A stretch of DNA of 64,000 nt from Streptomyces sp. IMTB 2501. Its GTDB lineage: Bacteria; Actinomycetota; Actinomycetes; Streptomycetales; Streptomycetaceae. The notes under the pieces were generated by a model. That model was not told the DNA's origin. It saw only the letters and a list, made by a program, of their open reading frames with translations, and did not search any database. Shown in pieces: positions 9,435 to 18,290 of this stretch. The translations under genes were made by a program, and so were the position numbers. The stretch lies in contig NZ_MQUS01000016.1 in the NCBI RefSeq assembly GCF_001953885.1, positions 68,898-132,897 of the forward strand, given 5' to 3'. Position 1 is the stretch's first letter; each line of letters starts with the position of its first letter.

Positions 9435-9674
9435 ATGCTCGAAGAGGCGCTTGAGCACCTCGTGAAGGGCATCGTCGACAACCCTGACGATGTGCAGGTC
9501 GCCTCGCGCAACCTGCGCCGCGGGCGCGTGCTGGAGGTCCGGGTCCACCCCGACGACCTCGGCAAGGTGATCGGCCGCAACGGCCGTACCGCGCGCGCTC
9601 TGCGCACCGTCGTGGGCGCCATCGGCGGTCGCGGTGTCCGCGTCGACCTCGTCGACGTGGACCACGTCCGCTGA
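9435..9674 (+). CDS. khpA: KH-domain RNA-binding protein (KhpA/YlqC family)
   Basis: A 79-residue single KH domain with the RNA-contacting loop seen as GKVIGRNGRTARALR. Family members bind small RNAs and are linked to cell elongation, often as a dimer with KhpB/Jag. It starts 5 bp after rpsP stops, so it is co-transcribed, and is followed by a strong hairpin before rimM. Confidence 0.9.
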   Translation: MLEEALEHLVKGIVDNPDDVQVASRNLRRGRVLEVRVHPDDLGKVIGRNGRTARALRTVVGAIGGRGVRVDLVDVDHVR

Positions 9675-9688
9675 CGCTTCATCGCAAC

Positions 9689-9734
9689 CGGCTCGGGCCG
9701 GGGAGGGCCACTGGGCCGTCCCCGGCCCGAGCCG
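9689..9734 (+). terminator. Strong hairpin between khpA and rimM
   Basis: CGGCTCGGGCCGGGGA (9689-9704) pairs perfectly with TCCCCGGCCCGAGCCG (9719-9734): a 16-bp GC-rich stem with a 14-nt loop. There is no T tract, as is common in Streptomyces. It probably ends or attenuates transcription from rpsP-khpA, so rimM-trmD may be expressed at a lower level. Confidence 0.75.
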
Positions 9735-9779
9735 TATCAGCAGGATGCGTGAGCAGGAGATGACAGGAGAATTGGACAC

Positions 9780-10349
9780 GTGCAGCTGGTAGTCGCACGG
9801 ATCGGCCGCGCCCATGGCATCAAGGGCGAGGTCACCGTCGAGGTACGTACCGACGAGCCCGAGCTGAGGCTCGCCCCGGGCGCCGTCCTGGCCACCGACC
9901 CGGCCTCCGCCGGGCCGCTCACCATCGCCACCGGCCGCGTCCACAGCGGCCGCCTGCTCCTGCGCTTCGAGGGCGTCAGCGACCGCAACGGCGCCGAGGC
10001 CCTGCGCAACACCCTGCTGATCGCCGAGATCGACCCCGAGGAACTGCCCGAGGGCGAGGACGAGTACTACGACCACCAGCTCATCGACCTCGACGTGGTC
10101 ACCGAGGACGGGGTGGAGGTCGGCCGGATCACCGAGATCTCGCACCTGCCCTCCCAGGATCTGTTCATCGTGGAGCGCCCGGACGGGACCGAGGTCATGA
10201 TCCCGTTCGTCGAGGAGATCGTCACCGAGATCGACCTGGAGGAGCAGAGGGCCGTCATCACGCCCCCGCCGGGCCTGATCGACGACCGCGCCGAGATCGC
10301 CTCCCCCAGGGAGGAGACCGGGGGAGAGCCCGGGGAAGACAGCGCATGA
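9780..10349 (+). CDS. rimM: Ribosome maturation factor RimM
   Basis: A 189-residue 16S rRNA processing protein that assists maturation of the 30S head through binding uS19. An N-terminal RimM barrel starts LVVARIGRAHGIKGEV, and a C-terminal PRC barrel contains YYDHQLIDLDV. The GTG start lies behind GACAGGAGA. The stop overlaps trmD by four bases (ATGA), indicating translational coupling. Confidence 0.95.
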   Translation: MQLVVARIGRAHGIKGEVTVEVRTDEPELRLAPGAVLATDPASAGPLTIATGRVHSGRLLLRFEGVSDRNGAEALRNTLLIAEIDPEELPEGEDEYYDHQLIDLDVVTEDGVEVGRITEISHLPSQDLFIVERPDGTEVMIPFVEEIVTEIDLEEQRAVITPPPGLIDDRAEIASPREETGGEPGEDSA

Positions 10350-11179
10350 GGCTCGACGTCGTCACGATCTTCCCCGAGTACCTGGAGCCCCTGAACGTCT
10401 CCCTGGTCGGCAAGGCACGCGCGCGTGGGCAGCTGAACGTCCAGGTGCACGACCTGCGCGCGTGGACGTACGACCGGCACAACACGGTCGACGACACGCC
10501 GTACGGCGGGGGCCCCGGCATGGTCATGAAGACCGAGCCCTGGGGCGACGCCCTGGACACGGTCCTCGCCGACGGCTACGAGACCGGCGCCCAGGCCCCC
10601 GCGATCATCGTCCCCACCCCCAGCGGCCGCCCCTTCACCCAGGAACTCGCCGTCGAACTCTCCGGGCGCCCCTGGCTGATCTTCACGCCGGCCCGCTACG
10701 AGGGCATCGACCGGCGTGTCATGGACGAGTACGCGACCCGCATACCGGTGTACGAGGTGTCCATCGGCGACTACGTCCTCGCCGGTGGCGAGGCGGCCGT
10801 ACTCGTCATCACGGAGGCCGTCGCGCGGCTGCTGCCCGGCGTCCTCGGCAACGCCGAGTCCCACCGCGACGACTCCTTCGCGCCCGGCGCGATGGCGAGC
10901 CTCCTGGAGGGCCCCGTCTACACCAAGCCGCCCGTCTGGCGCGGCCGGGACATCCCGGACGTGCTGCTCAGCGGCCACCACGGCAGGATCGCCCGCTGGC
11001 GCCGCGACGAGGCCCTCAGGCGTACGACCGCCCACCGCCCCGACCTGATCGAGCGCTGCGACCCCGAGGCCTTCGACAAGAAGGACCGCGAGATGCTCTC
11101 CATCCTGGGCTGGGAACCGGACCCGGCGGGGGAGCCGTACGGCCGATTTTGGCGGCGGGCCGAGGGCGTGGAAGAATAG
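10346..11179 (+). CDS. trmD: tRNA (guanine-N1-)-methyltransferase TrmD
   Basis: A 277-residue SPOUT methyltransferase that makes m1G37 in tRNAs and prevents +1 frameshifting. The deep trefoil knot is represented by the conserved CGRYEGID-equivalent PARYEGIDRRV and by EVSIGDYVLAGGE. The start codon overlaps the rimM stop. The usual rplS follows after 135 bp. Confidence 0.96.
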   Translation: MRLDVVTIFPEYLEPLNVSLVGKARARGQLNVQVHDLRAWTYDRHNTVDDTPYGGGPGMVMKTEPWGDALDTVLADGYETGAQAPAIIVPTPSGRPFTQELAVELSGRPWLIFTPARYEGIDRRVMDEYATRIPVYEVSIGDYVLAGGEAAVLVITEAVARLLPGVLGNAESHRDDSFAPGAMASLLEGPVYTKPPVWRGRDIPDVLLSGHHGRIARWRRDEALRRTTAHRPDLIERCDPEAFDKKDREMLSILGWEPDPAGEPYGRFWRRAEGVEE

Positions 11180-11314
11180 ACCGCTGTTGTGCGTCCGTCC
11201 GGCGTGCGCCCCTGCCACAGGGGGACACGACGTCCGCCCCGACCCGCACACGGCTTCGTGCAAACACCTAGTTGCCGTTGATGACCTGTGGCATCAGCGA
11301 AGAAAGCAGACGAA

Positions 11315-11665
11315 ATGTCTCACCTGCTCGACTCCGTCGACGCCGCGTCGCTGCGCAGCGACATCCCGGCCTTCCGCCCGGGTGACACCGTCAACGTCCA
11401 CGTCCGCGTCATCGAGGGCAACCGCTCCCGTGTGCAGCAGTTCAAGGGCGTTGTGATCCGCCGTCAGGGCTCCGGTGTCCGCGAGACCTTCACGGTCCGC
11501 AAGGTCTCGTTCTCCGTCGGCGTCGAGCGCACCTTCCCGGTGCACACCCCGATCGTCGAGAAGATCGAGCTGGTCACCCGTGGTGACGTGCGTCGCGCCA
11601 AGCTGTACTACCTCCGTGACCTGCGCGGCAAGGCCGCGAAGATCAAGGAGAAGCGCGAGAACTGA
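11315..11665 (+). CDS. rplS: 50S ribosomal protein bL19
   Basis: A 116-residue bL19 located at the 30S-50S interface; it begins MSHLLDSVD. The ATG at 11315 gives the usual length and has an A/G-rich site (GAAGAAAG) upstream. An in-frame GTG at 11288 would add nine residues and is less likely. The core RVIEGNRSRVQQFKGVVIRR is conserved. Confidence 0.95.
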   Translation: MSHLLDSVDAASLRSDIPAFRPGDTVNVHVRVIEGNRSRVQQFKGVVIRRQGSGVRETFTVRKVSFSVGVERTFPVHTPIVEKIELVTRGDVRRAKLYYLRDLRGKAAKIKEKREN

Positions 11666-11712
11666 GCGCTCTGAACGGGGTCTACAGCGAGGCGGGATAG
11701 CATCTCGCCCCG

Positions 11713-12408
11713 ATGGACACCGAAGCACAGCCGACGGAACGCGACCGCTCCTCCCACCCGGATTCCCCGGGGCCGGAGGAACGGTCGCGTTTCGCGTTGA
11801 CGGAGCGCATCGCCGACTGGCTGCCGGGCGGCCGGATCGTCCTCACCCTCTTCGTCTGCCTGGTGTTTTTGCTGGTCCTCAACACTTTCGTGGTGCAACC
11901 GTTCCAGATTCCGAGCGGATCCATGGAACAGGGTTTGAGGATCGGGGACCGCGTTCTCGTAAATAAGTTGGCGTACCGTTTCGGTGCTCAGCCACGGCGC
12001 GGAGACGTGGTCGTGTTCGACGGCACCGGGTATTTCGGGGCCGCCGACTACGTCAAACGCGTTGTCGGGGTGGGGGGAGACCACGTGGTCTGCTGCGACA
12101 AGAAGGGAAGGATCGAGGTGAACGGCCGCGCCGTCGACGAGTCGGCGTTCCTCTATCCCGGGGACACCGCCTCGAGCGTGCCCTTCGACGTCGCCGTGCC
12201 CGCCGGCCGTCTCTTCGTCCTCGGCGACCACCGCAGCGACTCCAGCGACTCCCGGGACCATCTCGGCTCCCCCGGTGGCGGCATGATCCCGGTCGGCGAC
12301 GTCATCGGCCGCGCCGACTGGATCCTGTGGCCCTCGGCCCACTGGAAGCACCTCACGCGGCCCTCCGCCTACGCGCGCGTGCCGGCCCCGGAGCGTGCCC
12401 ATGGGTAA
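11713..12408 (+). CDS. sipW: Type I signal peptidase (SipW type)
   Basis: A 231-residue leader peptidase, the first of four in a row. A single N-terminal transmembrane helix lies at about 41-60. The catalytic dyad is Ser70 (PSGSM) and Lys115 (YVKRVVGVGGD). Unlike paralogues three and four it lacks a C-terminal membrane anchor. Its last bases overlap the second signal peptidase, so translation is coupled. It removes Sec and Tat signal peptides on the outer face of the membrane. Confidence 0.9.
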   Translation: MDTEAQPTERDRSSHPDSPGPEERSRFALTERIADWLPGGRIVLTLFVCLVFLLVLNTFVVQPFQIPSGSMEQGLRIGDRVLVNKLAYRFGAQPRRGDVVVFDGTGYFGAADYVKRVVGVGGDHVVCCDKKGRIEVNGRAVDESAFLYPGDTASSVPFDVAVPAGRLFVLGDHRSDSSDSRDHLGSPGGGMIPVGDVIGRADWILWPSAHWKHLTRPSAYARVPAPERAHG

Positions 12409-13492
12409 CCGCGGCAAGCCGCGCGGGCTGCCCAGCAGCCCCGCAGAGAATCTGCTGCCCACCGGATCGCGCCGCACCTCCGCGCCCGGCGGCGGCCGTA
12501 CGCGCGCGGAGCGGCGGAAGCTCCAGCGCAAGGTCAAACGCAAGCGCCGACGTTCAGCCGTTCGGGAGATCCCTCTTCTGGTCGGTGTCGCCGTCCTGAT
12601 AGCGCTGGTCCTGAAGACCTTTCTCGTCCAGGCGTTCGTGATCCCGTCCGGCTCGATGGAGCAGACGATCCGGATCGGCGACCGCGTCCTGGTCGACAAG
12701 CTCACCCCGTGGTTCGGCACCAAGCCGCAGCGCGGGGACGTCGTCGTCTTCCACGACCCGGGCGGCTGGCTGGCCGACGAGCAGACGGCCAAGAAGCACG
12801 ACCCGGTCGTCGTCAAGCAGGTCAAGGAAGGCCTCACCTTCATCGGCCTGCTGCCGTCCGACAATGAGAAAGACCTGATCAAGCGGGTGATCGGCGTCGG
12901 CGGCGACCACGTCAAGTGCTGTGACGCGCAGGGCCGGCTCACCGTCAACGGCGCACCGCTCACCGAGGGTGATTACATCTATCCGGGGGACGCCCCGTCC
13001 GCCCAGTCCTTCGACATCACCGTCCCCAAGGGCCGGCTGTGGGTGATGGGCGACCACCGGGGCAACTCCGCGGACTCCCGTTTCCACCAGAACACGCCCT
13101 ACGGCGGCACGGTCTCCGAGGAGTCCGTCGTCGGCCGGGCGGTCGCCATCGGCTGGCCGGTCGGCCACTGGACCCGTCTGCAGGAACCTAAAACCTTCGC
13201 AAGCGTGGTGAACTCCGTGTCGGGTGTGACCGCCGGTCCCCGGCTGTCGCATAGGGTTGCCCCCGAGAATCCGAACGGACTGACCCGACTCCCGACCCCT
13301 GCGGAACTCCCGCTCGTTATGGGAGTAGTGGGCCTGCACCGTATGCGGGGCAGGCGGCGGCGCACAGTAAGGAGTTGGCGTGGGGGATGTGGCGGTTGGC
13401 GCACGGTCGGGGCACGACGGCGAGGAGCACCGCGGGCACCCCGTGGAAGCGAACGCCCCCGTGCCGGACGGTGCCATGACCTCAGGGAATGA
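12401..13492 (+). CDS. sipX: Type I signal peptidase (SipX type)
   Basis: A 363-residue signal peptidase. A very basic cytoplasmic N-terminus precedes one transmembrane helix (about 57-77). The dyad is Ser85 (PSGSM) and Lys161 (LIKRVIGVGGD). ATG 12401 is used; GTG at 12395 is an alternative two codons upstream. The C-terminal ~110 residues are Arg/Gly-rich, and the last 113 bp overlap the start of the next gene, so the tail may be dictated by the overlapping frame rather than by function. Confidence 0.85.
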   Translation: MGNRGKPRGLPSSPAENLLPTGSRRTSAPGGGRTRAERRKLQRKVKRKRRRSAVREIPLLVGVAVLIALVLKTFLVQAFVIPSGSMEQTIRIGDRVLVDKLTPWFGTKPQRGDVVVFHDPGGWLADEQTAKKHDPVVVKQVKEGLTFIGLLPSDNEKDLIKRVIGVGGDHVKCCDAQGRLTVNGAPLTEGDYIYPGDAPSAQSFDITVPKGRLWVMGDHRGNSADSRFHQNTPYGGTVSEESVVGRAVAIGWPVGHWTRLQEPKTFASVVNSVSGVTAGPRLSHRVAPENPNGLTRLPTPAELPLVMGVVGLHRMRGRRRRTVRSWRGGCGGWRTVGARRRGAPRAPRGSERPRAGRCHDLRE

Positions 13493-14357
13493 CCCGGTGG
13501 GCGACCAGGACGGGCTCGGCCAGGAGCAGCAGCCGCCGGGCGGGGCCGCGGGCGAGTCGGCCGGACGGCCGAAGAAGCAGCCGCGCTCCTTCTGGAAGGA
13601 GCTGCCGATCCTCGTCGTGATCGCGCTGGTCCTTGCGCTGCTGATCAAGACGTTCCTGGTGCAGGCGTTCTCGATCCCGTCCGCCTCGATGCAGAACACC
13701 CTTCAGGTGGGTGACCGCGTCCTGGTCGACAAGCTCACCCCGTGGTTCGGCTCCGAGCCCGAGCGCGGCGAGGTCGTGGTCTTCCACGACCCGGACGACT
13801 GGCTGGCGGGCGAGCCGGCGCCGACCCCGAATGCCATCCAGAACGTCCTCAGCTGGATCGGCCTGATGCCGTCCGCCAATGAGAAGGACCTGATCAAGCG
13901 CGTGATCGGTGTCGGCGGAGACACCGTCCAGTGCAAGGGCACCGGCCCGCTGCTGGTCAACGGCAAGGCGCTGAACGAGCCGTACGTCTACCCCGGCAAC
14001 ACGCCGTGCACCGATGACGACCTGGGCGGCCAGTTCAAGGTGAAGGTCCCCCAGGGCTACATCTGGGTGATGGGCGACCACCGCCAGAACTCCCGTGACT
14101 CCCGCTACAACCAGTCCGACAAGAACCACGGCATGGTCCCCGTCGACAAGGTCGTCGGCCGCGCCATCGTCAAGGCCTGGCCGATCAACCGCTGGGGCAC
14201 CCTTCCGATCCCGGACACCTTCGACCAGCCCGGCATGTCCCAGCAGTCCTCGGCCTCCGCAGCCTTGACGGTTGCCCCGCAGGGAGTCGCCATCGCGGCG
14301 GTGCTGCCGGTGGCGGTGTGGAGGCGCCGCAGGGCGGTGAAGACGGAGCGCGGCTAG
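13380..14357 (+). CDS. sipY: Type I signal peptidase (SipY type)
   Basis: A 325-residue signal peptidase with a polar N-terminal extension of about 70 residues and a transmembrane helix at about 76-96. The dyad is Ser103 (PSASM) and Lys173 (LIKRVIGVGGD). A second, C-terminal hydrophobic segment with RRRR after it (about 293-315) is an anchor. The GTG start at 13380 lies inside the 3' end of the preceding gene. It closes the three-gene sip operon. Confidence 0.88.
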   Translation: MGDVAVGARSGHDGEEHRGHPVEANAPVPDGAMTSGNDPVGDQDGLGQEQQPPGGAAGESAGRPKKQPRSFWKELPILVVIALVLALLIKTFLVQAFSIPSASMQNTLQVGDRVLVDKLTPWFGSEPERGEVVVFHDPDDWLAGEPAPTPNAIQNVLSWIGLMPSANEKDLIKRVIGVGGDTVQCKGTGPLLVNGKALNEPYVYPGNTPCTDDDLGGQFKVKVPQGYIWVMGDHRQNSRDSRYNQSDKNHGMVPVDKVVGRAIVKAWPINRWGTLPIPDTFDQPGMSQQSSASAALTVAPQGVAIAAVLPVAVWRRRRAVKTERG

Positions 14358-14504
14358 ACAAGCAGCAGGAGGTTGCCCCGGGGCGAGGAGTGCCCCGGGG
14401 CGGAGCCTCTGGCGGGTCCGGGGGCGGAGCCCCAGGAGGGTCGACCAGCGGAGTCGGGCAGGTGGGTGGGCAAGCCCAGGTACCGCCGGGTAGGGTCCGG
14501 GGCC

Positions 14505-15290
14505 ATGGGTGGCGAGAGCACGACGCGTACGGCCCCGCACAACGGCGGGACAGGCACGGCACAGCCCGGCGGGAGCCGGCTCGGACAGCGACTGTCCGGA
14601 GTGGCCGTGGCCCTGGGTCTGGTGCTGTTCCTCGGCGGGTTCGCCTGGGCGGCGGTCAGCTACCGGCCGTACACCGTGCCCACCAGCTCCATGACGCCCA
14701 CCATCGACGCCGGCGACCGGGTGCTGGCGCAGAAGGTCGACAGCGGCGAGATACGGCGCGGTGACGTCGTCGTCTTCGAGGACACCAGCTGGGTCAGCAA
14801 CTCCAAGGTGGTCAAGCGTGTCGTAGCGGTCGGCGGCGACACCGTCTCCTGCTGCACGAACGGCAAGCTGACCGTCAACGGCAAGCAGATCGACGAGCCC
14901 TATCTGCCCAAGGGCAGCCTGGCCGAGGTCCAGAACTTCCCGACGGTGACCGTCCCCAAGGGCCGCCTGTTCCTGCTCGGTGACGAGCGCCAGGGATCCC
15001 TGGACTCCACGGCCCACCTCACCGACGCGGCCAAGGGCACGGTCTCCAGCGGCGCCGTGACCGCCCGGGTGGACGCCGTCATATGGCCCTGGAAGGGCTC
15101 GCTCAAGCGCCCCACCGGCTTCGAGGCCCTCGGCGCCCTCTCGCAGCCCGGCCCGCTGGGCACGATCGAGCTGCTGATCGTCGCCGGCGCCGTCCTGGTC
15201 CTGGCGGGCGGTGCCTACGGCCCGATCGCCGGCCGTCTGGGCCGCTCCCGCGCCCGTGAGGCCCGTCCGGAGGCGGCCGGTGTCCGCTGA
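14505..15290 (+). CDS. sipZ: Type I signal peptidase (SipZ type)
   Basis: A 261-residue, more divergent signal peptidase. An N-terminal transmembrane helix lies at about 32-50. The dyad is Ser62 (PTSSM) and Lys104 (VVKRVVAVGGD). A C-terminal transmembrane segment lies near 225-245. A 147 bp gap with Streptomyces-type GGGGGCGGAGCCCC repeats separates it from the previous gene, so it probably starts its own transcript, which continues into the NUDIX gene through an 11 bp overlap. Confidence 0.88.
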   Translation: MGGESTTRTAPHNGGTGTAQPGGSRLGQRLSGVAVALGLVLFLGGFAWAAVSYRPYTVPTSSMTPTIDAGDRVLAQKVDSGEIRRGDVVVFEDTSWVSNSKVVKRVVAVGGDTVSCCTNGKLTVNGKQIDEPYLPKGSLAEVQNFPTVTVPKGRLFLLGDERQGSLDSTAHLTDAAKGTVSSGAVTARVDAVIWPWKGSLKRPTGFEALGALSQPGPLGTIELLIVAGAVLVLAGGAYGPIAGRLGRSRAREARPEAAGVR

Positions 15291-15804
15291 GGCCACGCGG
15301 ACCGGCGAGGAGTCGTACGAGGGCGGTCTGCGCAAGGTGGCCCGGGTGGTCCTCCTCGACGCCGAGGACCGCATCCTGCTGCTGCACGGCCATGAGCCGG
15401 ACGATCCGGCCGACGACTGGTGGTTCACCCCGGGCGGCGGTCTGGAGGGCGCCGAGACACGTGCGGAGGCCGCGCTCAGGGAGCTGGCCGAGGAGACCGG
15501 CATCACCGACGTCGTACTGGGCCCCGTGCTGTGGCGGCGCATGTGTTCCTTTCCGTTCGCGGGCCGTCGATGGGACCAGGACGAGTGGTACTACCTGGCC
15601 CGTACGACGCAGACCACCACCGCGGCCACGGGGCTGACGGAGCTGGAGCGGCGCAGCGTCGCCGGAGCGCGTTGGTGGACGTGTCAGGAACTGACCCGGG
15701 CACATGAGACGGTGTATCCGACCAGACTCGCCGAGCTGCTGCGCACGCTGCTCGACGAAGGTCCCCCGGCCAGTCCTGTGACCCTCGACCCGGAAATCGT
15801 CTAG
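15280..15804 (+). CDS. NUDIX hydrolase
   Basis: A 174-residue NUDIX-fold pyrophosphohydrolase acting on a nucleoside diphosphate derivative; the substrate is unknown. The NUDIX box is complete: GGGLEGAE, then RELAEETGI, matching GX5EX7REUXEEXGU. The GTG at 15280 overlaps the sipZ stop, which argues for coupling. The last codons and stop are duplicated just downstream. Confidence 0.85.
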   Translation: MSAEATRTGEESYEGGLRKVARVVLLDAEDRILLLHGHEPDDPADDWWFTPGGGLEGAETRAEAALRELAEETGITDVVLGPVLWRRMCSFPFAGRRWDQDEWYYLARTTQTTTAATGLTELERRSVAGARWWTCQELTRAHETVYPTRLAELLRTLLDEGPPASPVTLDPEIV

Positions 15805-15821
15805 CAACCCGGAAATCGTCT
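15788..15821. repeat. Tandem duplication of the NUDIX gene 3' end
   Basis: ACCCGGAAATCGTCT occurs at 15788-15802, where it runs into the TAG stop, and again at 15807-15821, where it is followed by GAG. The period is 19 bp. The second copy is non-coding. Confidence 0.85.
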
Positions 15822-15878
15822 GAGGGTCCGTCGGACTGGCGCACAATGGTGGGATCGCACGCTGAAGGGGAACATGCC

Positions 15879-16187
15879 ATGAGCGCCGAGGACCTCGAGA
15901 AGTACGAGACCGAGATGGAGCTGAAGCTCTACCGGGAGTACCGAGACGTCGTCGGTCTGTTCAAATACGTGATCGAGACCGAGCGGCGCTTCTACCTCAC
16001 CAACGACTACGAGATGCAGGTGCACTCGGTCCAGGGCGAGGTGTTTTTCGAGGTGTCGATGGCCGACGCCTGGGTCTGGGACATGTATCGGCCGGCCCGC
16101 TTCGTGAAGCAGGTCAGGGTTCTCACGTTCAAGGACGTGAACATCGAGGAGCTGAACAAGAGCGACCTGGAGCTTCCGGGCGGGTGA
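15879..16187 (+). CDS. DUF2469 family protein
   Basis: A 102-residue acidic protein conserved across actinobacteria (DUF2469), without known function. Aromatic-rich stretches such as YREYRDVVGLFKYV and DAWVWDMYRPAR are typical. The ATG at 15879 follows GAAGGGGAAC at good spacing. It stands between the sip/NUDIX group and yraN and has its own terminator. Confidence 0.88.
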   Translation: MSAEDLEKYETEMELKLYREYRDVVGLFKYVIETERRFYLTNDYEMQVHSVQGEVFFEVSMADAWVWDMYRPARFVKQVRVLTFKDVNIEELNKSDLELPGG

Positions 16188-16206
16188 TCCGCACTCGCCC
16201 GCCCGG
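16176..16206 (+). terminator. Terminator overlapping the DUF2469 stop
   Basis: CCGGGCGGGTGA (16176-16187, including the stop codon) pairs with TCGCCCGCCCGG (16195-16206): 12 base pairs with one G-U and a 7-nt loop. It separates DUF2469 from yraN. Confidence 0.7.
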
Positions 16207-16298
16207 GTGACGAGGTTTTCCACAACCGCTGAGCCACCCACCAAGATCAACAATTGAGGCCGTGATGCGTGACCGTTGGCGCCGGAGGTGGTGCCGAC

Positions 16299-16664
16299 AT
16301 GAGCAACGCACGCAGTGCACTCGGCAGGTACGGCGAGGATCTGGCCGCGCGGCGGCTGGCCGAGGCCGGAATGGCGGTCCTGGAGCGCAACTGGCGCTCC
16401 GGCAGGACCGGTGAGATCGACATCGTGGCCAGGGACGGCGACGTCCTGGTCGTCTGCGAGGTGAAGACCCGCAGGGGCGGCTCCTTCGAGCATCCGATGG
16501 CCGCGTTGACGCCCGAGAAGGCGGCCCGGCTGCGCGAACTGGCCGAGCACTGGATCCAGGCCCATGGAGGGGCTCCACCGGGCGGCGTCCGCATCGACCT
16601 GATCGGCGTCCTGCTGCCCCAGCGGGGCGCCCCGTCCGTCGAGCATGTACGGGGGGTGGCCTGA
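16299..16664 (+). CDS. yraN: YraN family (UPF0102) endonuclease-fold protein
   Basis: A 121-residue protein with the restriction-endonuclease-like pattern GEIDIVARD followed by VCEVKTR, the D-ExK metal site. The biological role is unresolved, although gene context with comM and dprA suggests DNA uptake or processing. ATG 16299; the stop abuts the comM start directly. Confidence 0.88.
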   Translation: MSNARSALGRYGEDLAARRLAEAGMAVLERNWRSGRTGEIDIVARDGDVLVVCEVKTRRGGSFEHPMAALTPEKAARLRELAEHWIQAHGGAPPGGVRIDLIGVLLPQRGAPSVEHVRGVA

Positions 16665-18290
16665 ATGGGCTTCGCCCGCACCTGCTCGGTGGCCCTCGTC
16701 GGCGTCGAGGGCGTCGTCGTGGAGGTCCAGGCCGACCTCGAACCCGGCGTCGCGGCCTTCACCCTGGTGGGCCTCCCGGACAAAAGCCTCACGGAAAGCC
16801 GCGACCGCGTCCGGGCGGCGGTGGTCAACTCGGGCGGCGAGTGGCCGCAGAAGAAGCTGACCGTCGGACTCAGCCCGGCGTCGGTGCCCAAAGCCGGTTC
16901 CGGCTTCGACCTGGCCGTCGCCTGCGCGGTGCTCGGCGCCGCCGAACGGATCGATCCACGTGTCCTCGCGGACATCGTCATGATCGGGGAGCTGGGCCTG
17001 GACGGCCGGGTCCGACCGGTCCGCGGCACCCTGCCGGCCGTCCTCGCCGCGGCCGACGCCGGTTACGACCAAGTGGTCGTGCCTGAGTGCGCCGCCGCCG
17101 AGGCCTCGCTGGTCCCCGGCGTCTCGGTGCTCGGCGTCCGCAGTCTGCGGCAGCTCATCGCGGTCCTCACCGAGGAGCCCGTCCCCGAGGAGGAGCCGGA
17201 CGAGCAGGGACGCCCTGATCCGCTGCTGGCCGGTCTGCGCATGCCCGGCACGGGTGCTGCCACCGGCATGCACAGCATCGGCGCCGCACAGCACGACCAC
17301 GATCACGACCTGGCGGACGTCGTGGGCCAGACCTCGGCCCGCACGGCTGTGGAGGTGGCCGCCGCCGGCGGACACCACCTCTTCCTCGAAGGGCCGCCCG
17401 GCGCGGGCAAGACCATGCTCGCCGAGCGGCTGCCCGCGGTCCTGCCCCGGCTGATCAGGGAGGAATCGCTGGAGGTCACAGCGGTGCACTCGGTGGCCGG
17501 GCTGCTGCCACCGGGCAAGCCGCTCATCGACGTCGCTCCCTACTGCGCACCGCACCACTCGGCCACGATGCAATCGCTCGTCGGCGGCGGACCCGGGATC
17601 GCACGACCCGGCGCGGTCTCCCTCGCCCATCGCGGCGTGCTGTTCCTGGACGAGGCGCCCGAGTTCCACAGCCAGACCCTGGACGCTCTGCGGCAGCCGC
17701 TGGAGTCCGGGCATGTCGTGATCGCGCGCAGCGCGGGTGTCGTCCGGTTCCCGGCACGCTTCCTCATGGTGCTGGCGGCCAACCCGTGTCCCTGCGGGCG
17801 CTTCTCGCAGCGGGACTCCCTGTGCGAGTGCCCTCCATCGGTGATCCGCCGCTACCAGTCCCGGCTCTCCGGCCCGCTGCTGGACCGGGTGGATCTGCGC
17901 GTCGAGGTCGATCCGGTCACCCGGGCCGAGCTCATCGAACCCGGCGTTCGGGGCGAGTCCACGGCGGTCGTGGCCGAGCGGGTACGGCTGGCCCGCGAGC
18001 GCACGGCAGCCCGCCTGGCCGGAACACCGTGGCGCACCAACAGCGAGGTGCCGGGCCGGGAGCTGCGCAGCCGCTACCAGGCCGTGGCCGGCGCGATGGA
18101 CGAGGCCGAGCGCAGCCTCGAACGGGGTGTGCTCACCGCGCGCGGCATCGACCGGGTCCTGCGTGTCGCCTGGACGGTCGCCGACCTCGTCGGACACGAC
18201 CGCCCCGATGCGACCGACGTCGCCCTGGCCCTGCAACTGCGCACCGGAGTCCCGCGCGGGGTGCCGATGGCCATCGGAGCGCTGACATGA
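16665..18290 (+). CDS. comM: ComM/YifB family AAA+ ATPase
   Basis: A 541-residue Mg-chelatase-like AAA+ protein. An N-terminal Lon-protease-like domain is followed by Walker A GPPGAGKT (about 244-251), Walker B LFLDEAPEF, and a C-terminal chelatase domain with a cysteine cluster (CPCG and CECP). ComM is a branch-migration helicase that extends heteroduplex during natural transformation. It overlaps dprA by four bases and follows yraN with no gap. Confidence 0.92.
   Translation: MGFARTCSVALVGVEGVVVEVQADLEPGVAAFTLVGLPDKSLTESRDRVRAAVVNSGGEWPQKKLTVGLSPASVPKAGSGFDLAVACAVLGAAERIDPRVLADIVMIGELGLDGRVRPVRGTLPAVLAAADAGYDQVVVPECAAAEASLVPGVSVLGVRSLRQLIAVLTEEPVPEEEPDEQGRPDPLLAGLRMPGTGAATGMHSIGAAQHDHDHDLADVVGQTSARTAVEVAAAGGHHLFLEGPPGAGKTMLAERLPAVLPRLIREESLEVTAVHSVAGLLPPGKPLIDVAPYCAPHHSATMQSLVGGGPGIARPGAVSLAHRGVLFLDEAPEFHSQTLDALRQPLESGHVVIARSAGVVRFPARFLMVLAANPCPCGRFSQRDSLCECPPSVIRRYQSRLSGPLLDRVDLRVEVDPVTRAELIEPGVRGESTAVVAERVRLARERTAARLAGTPWRTNSEVPGRELRSRYQAVAGAMDEAERSLERGVLTARGIDRVLRVAWTVADLVGHDRPDATDVALALQLRTGVPRGVPMAIGALT

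Noticed and set aside
13482..15542. A 686-codon minus-strand frame opposite the signal peptidase genes
   Set aside because: It covers three functional genes with complete catalytic dyads on the plus strand and shows no domain of its own.
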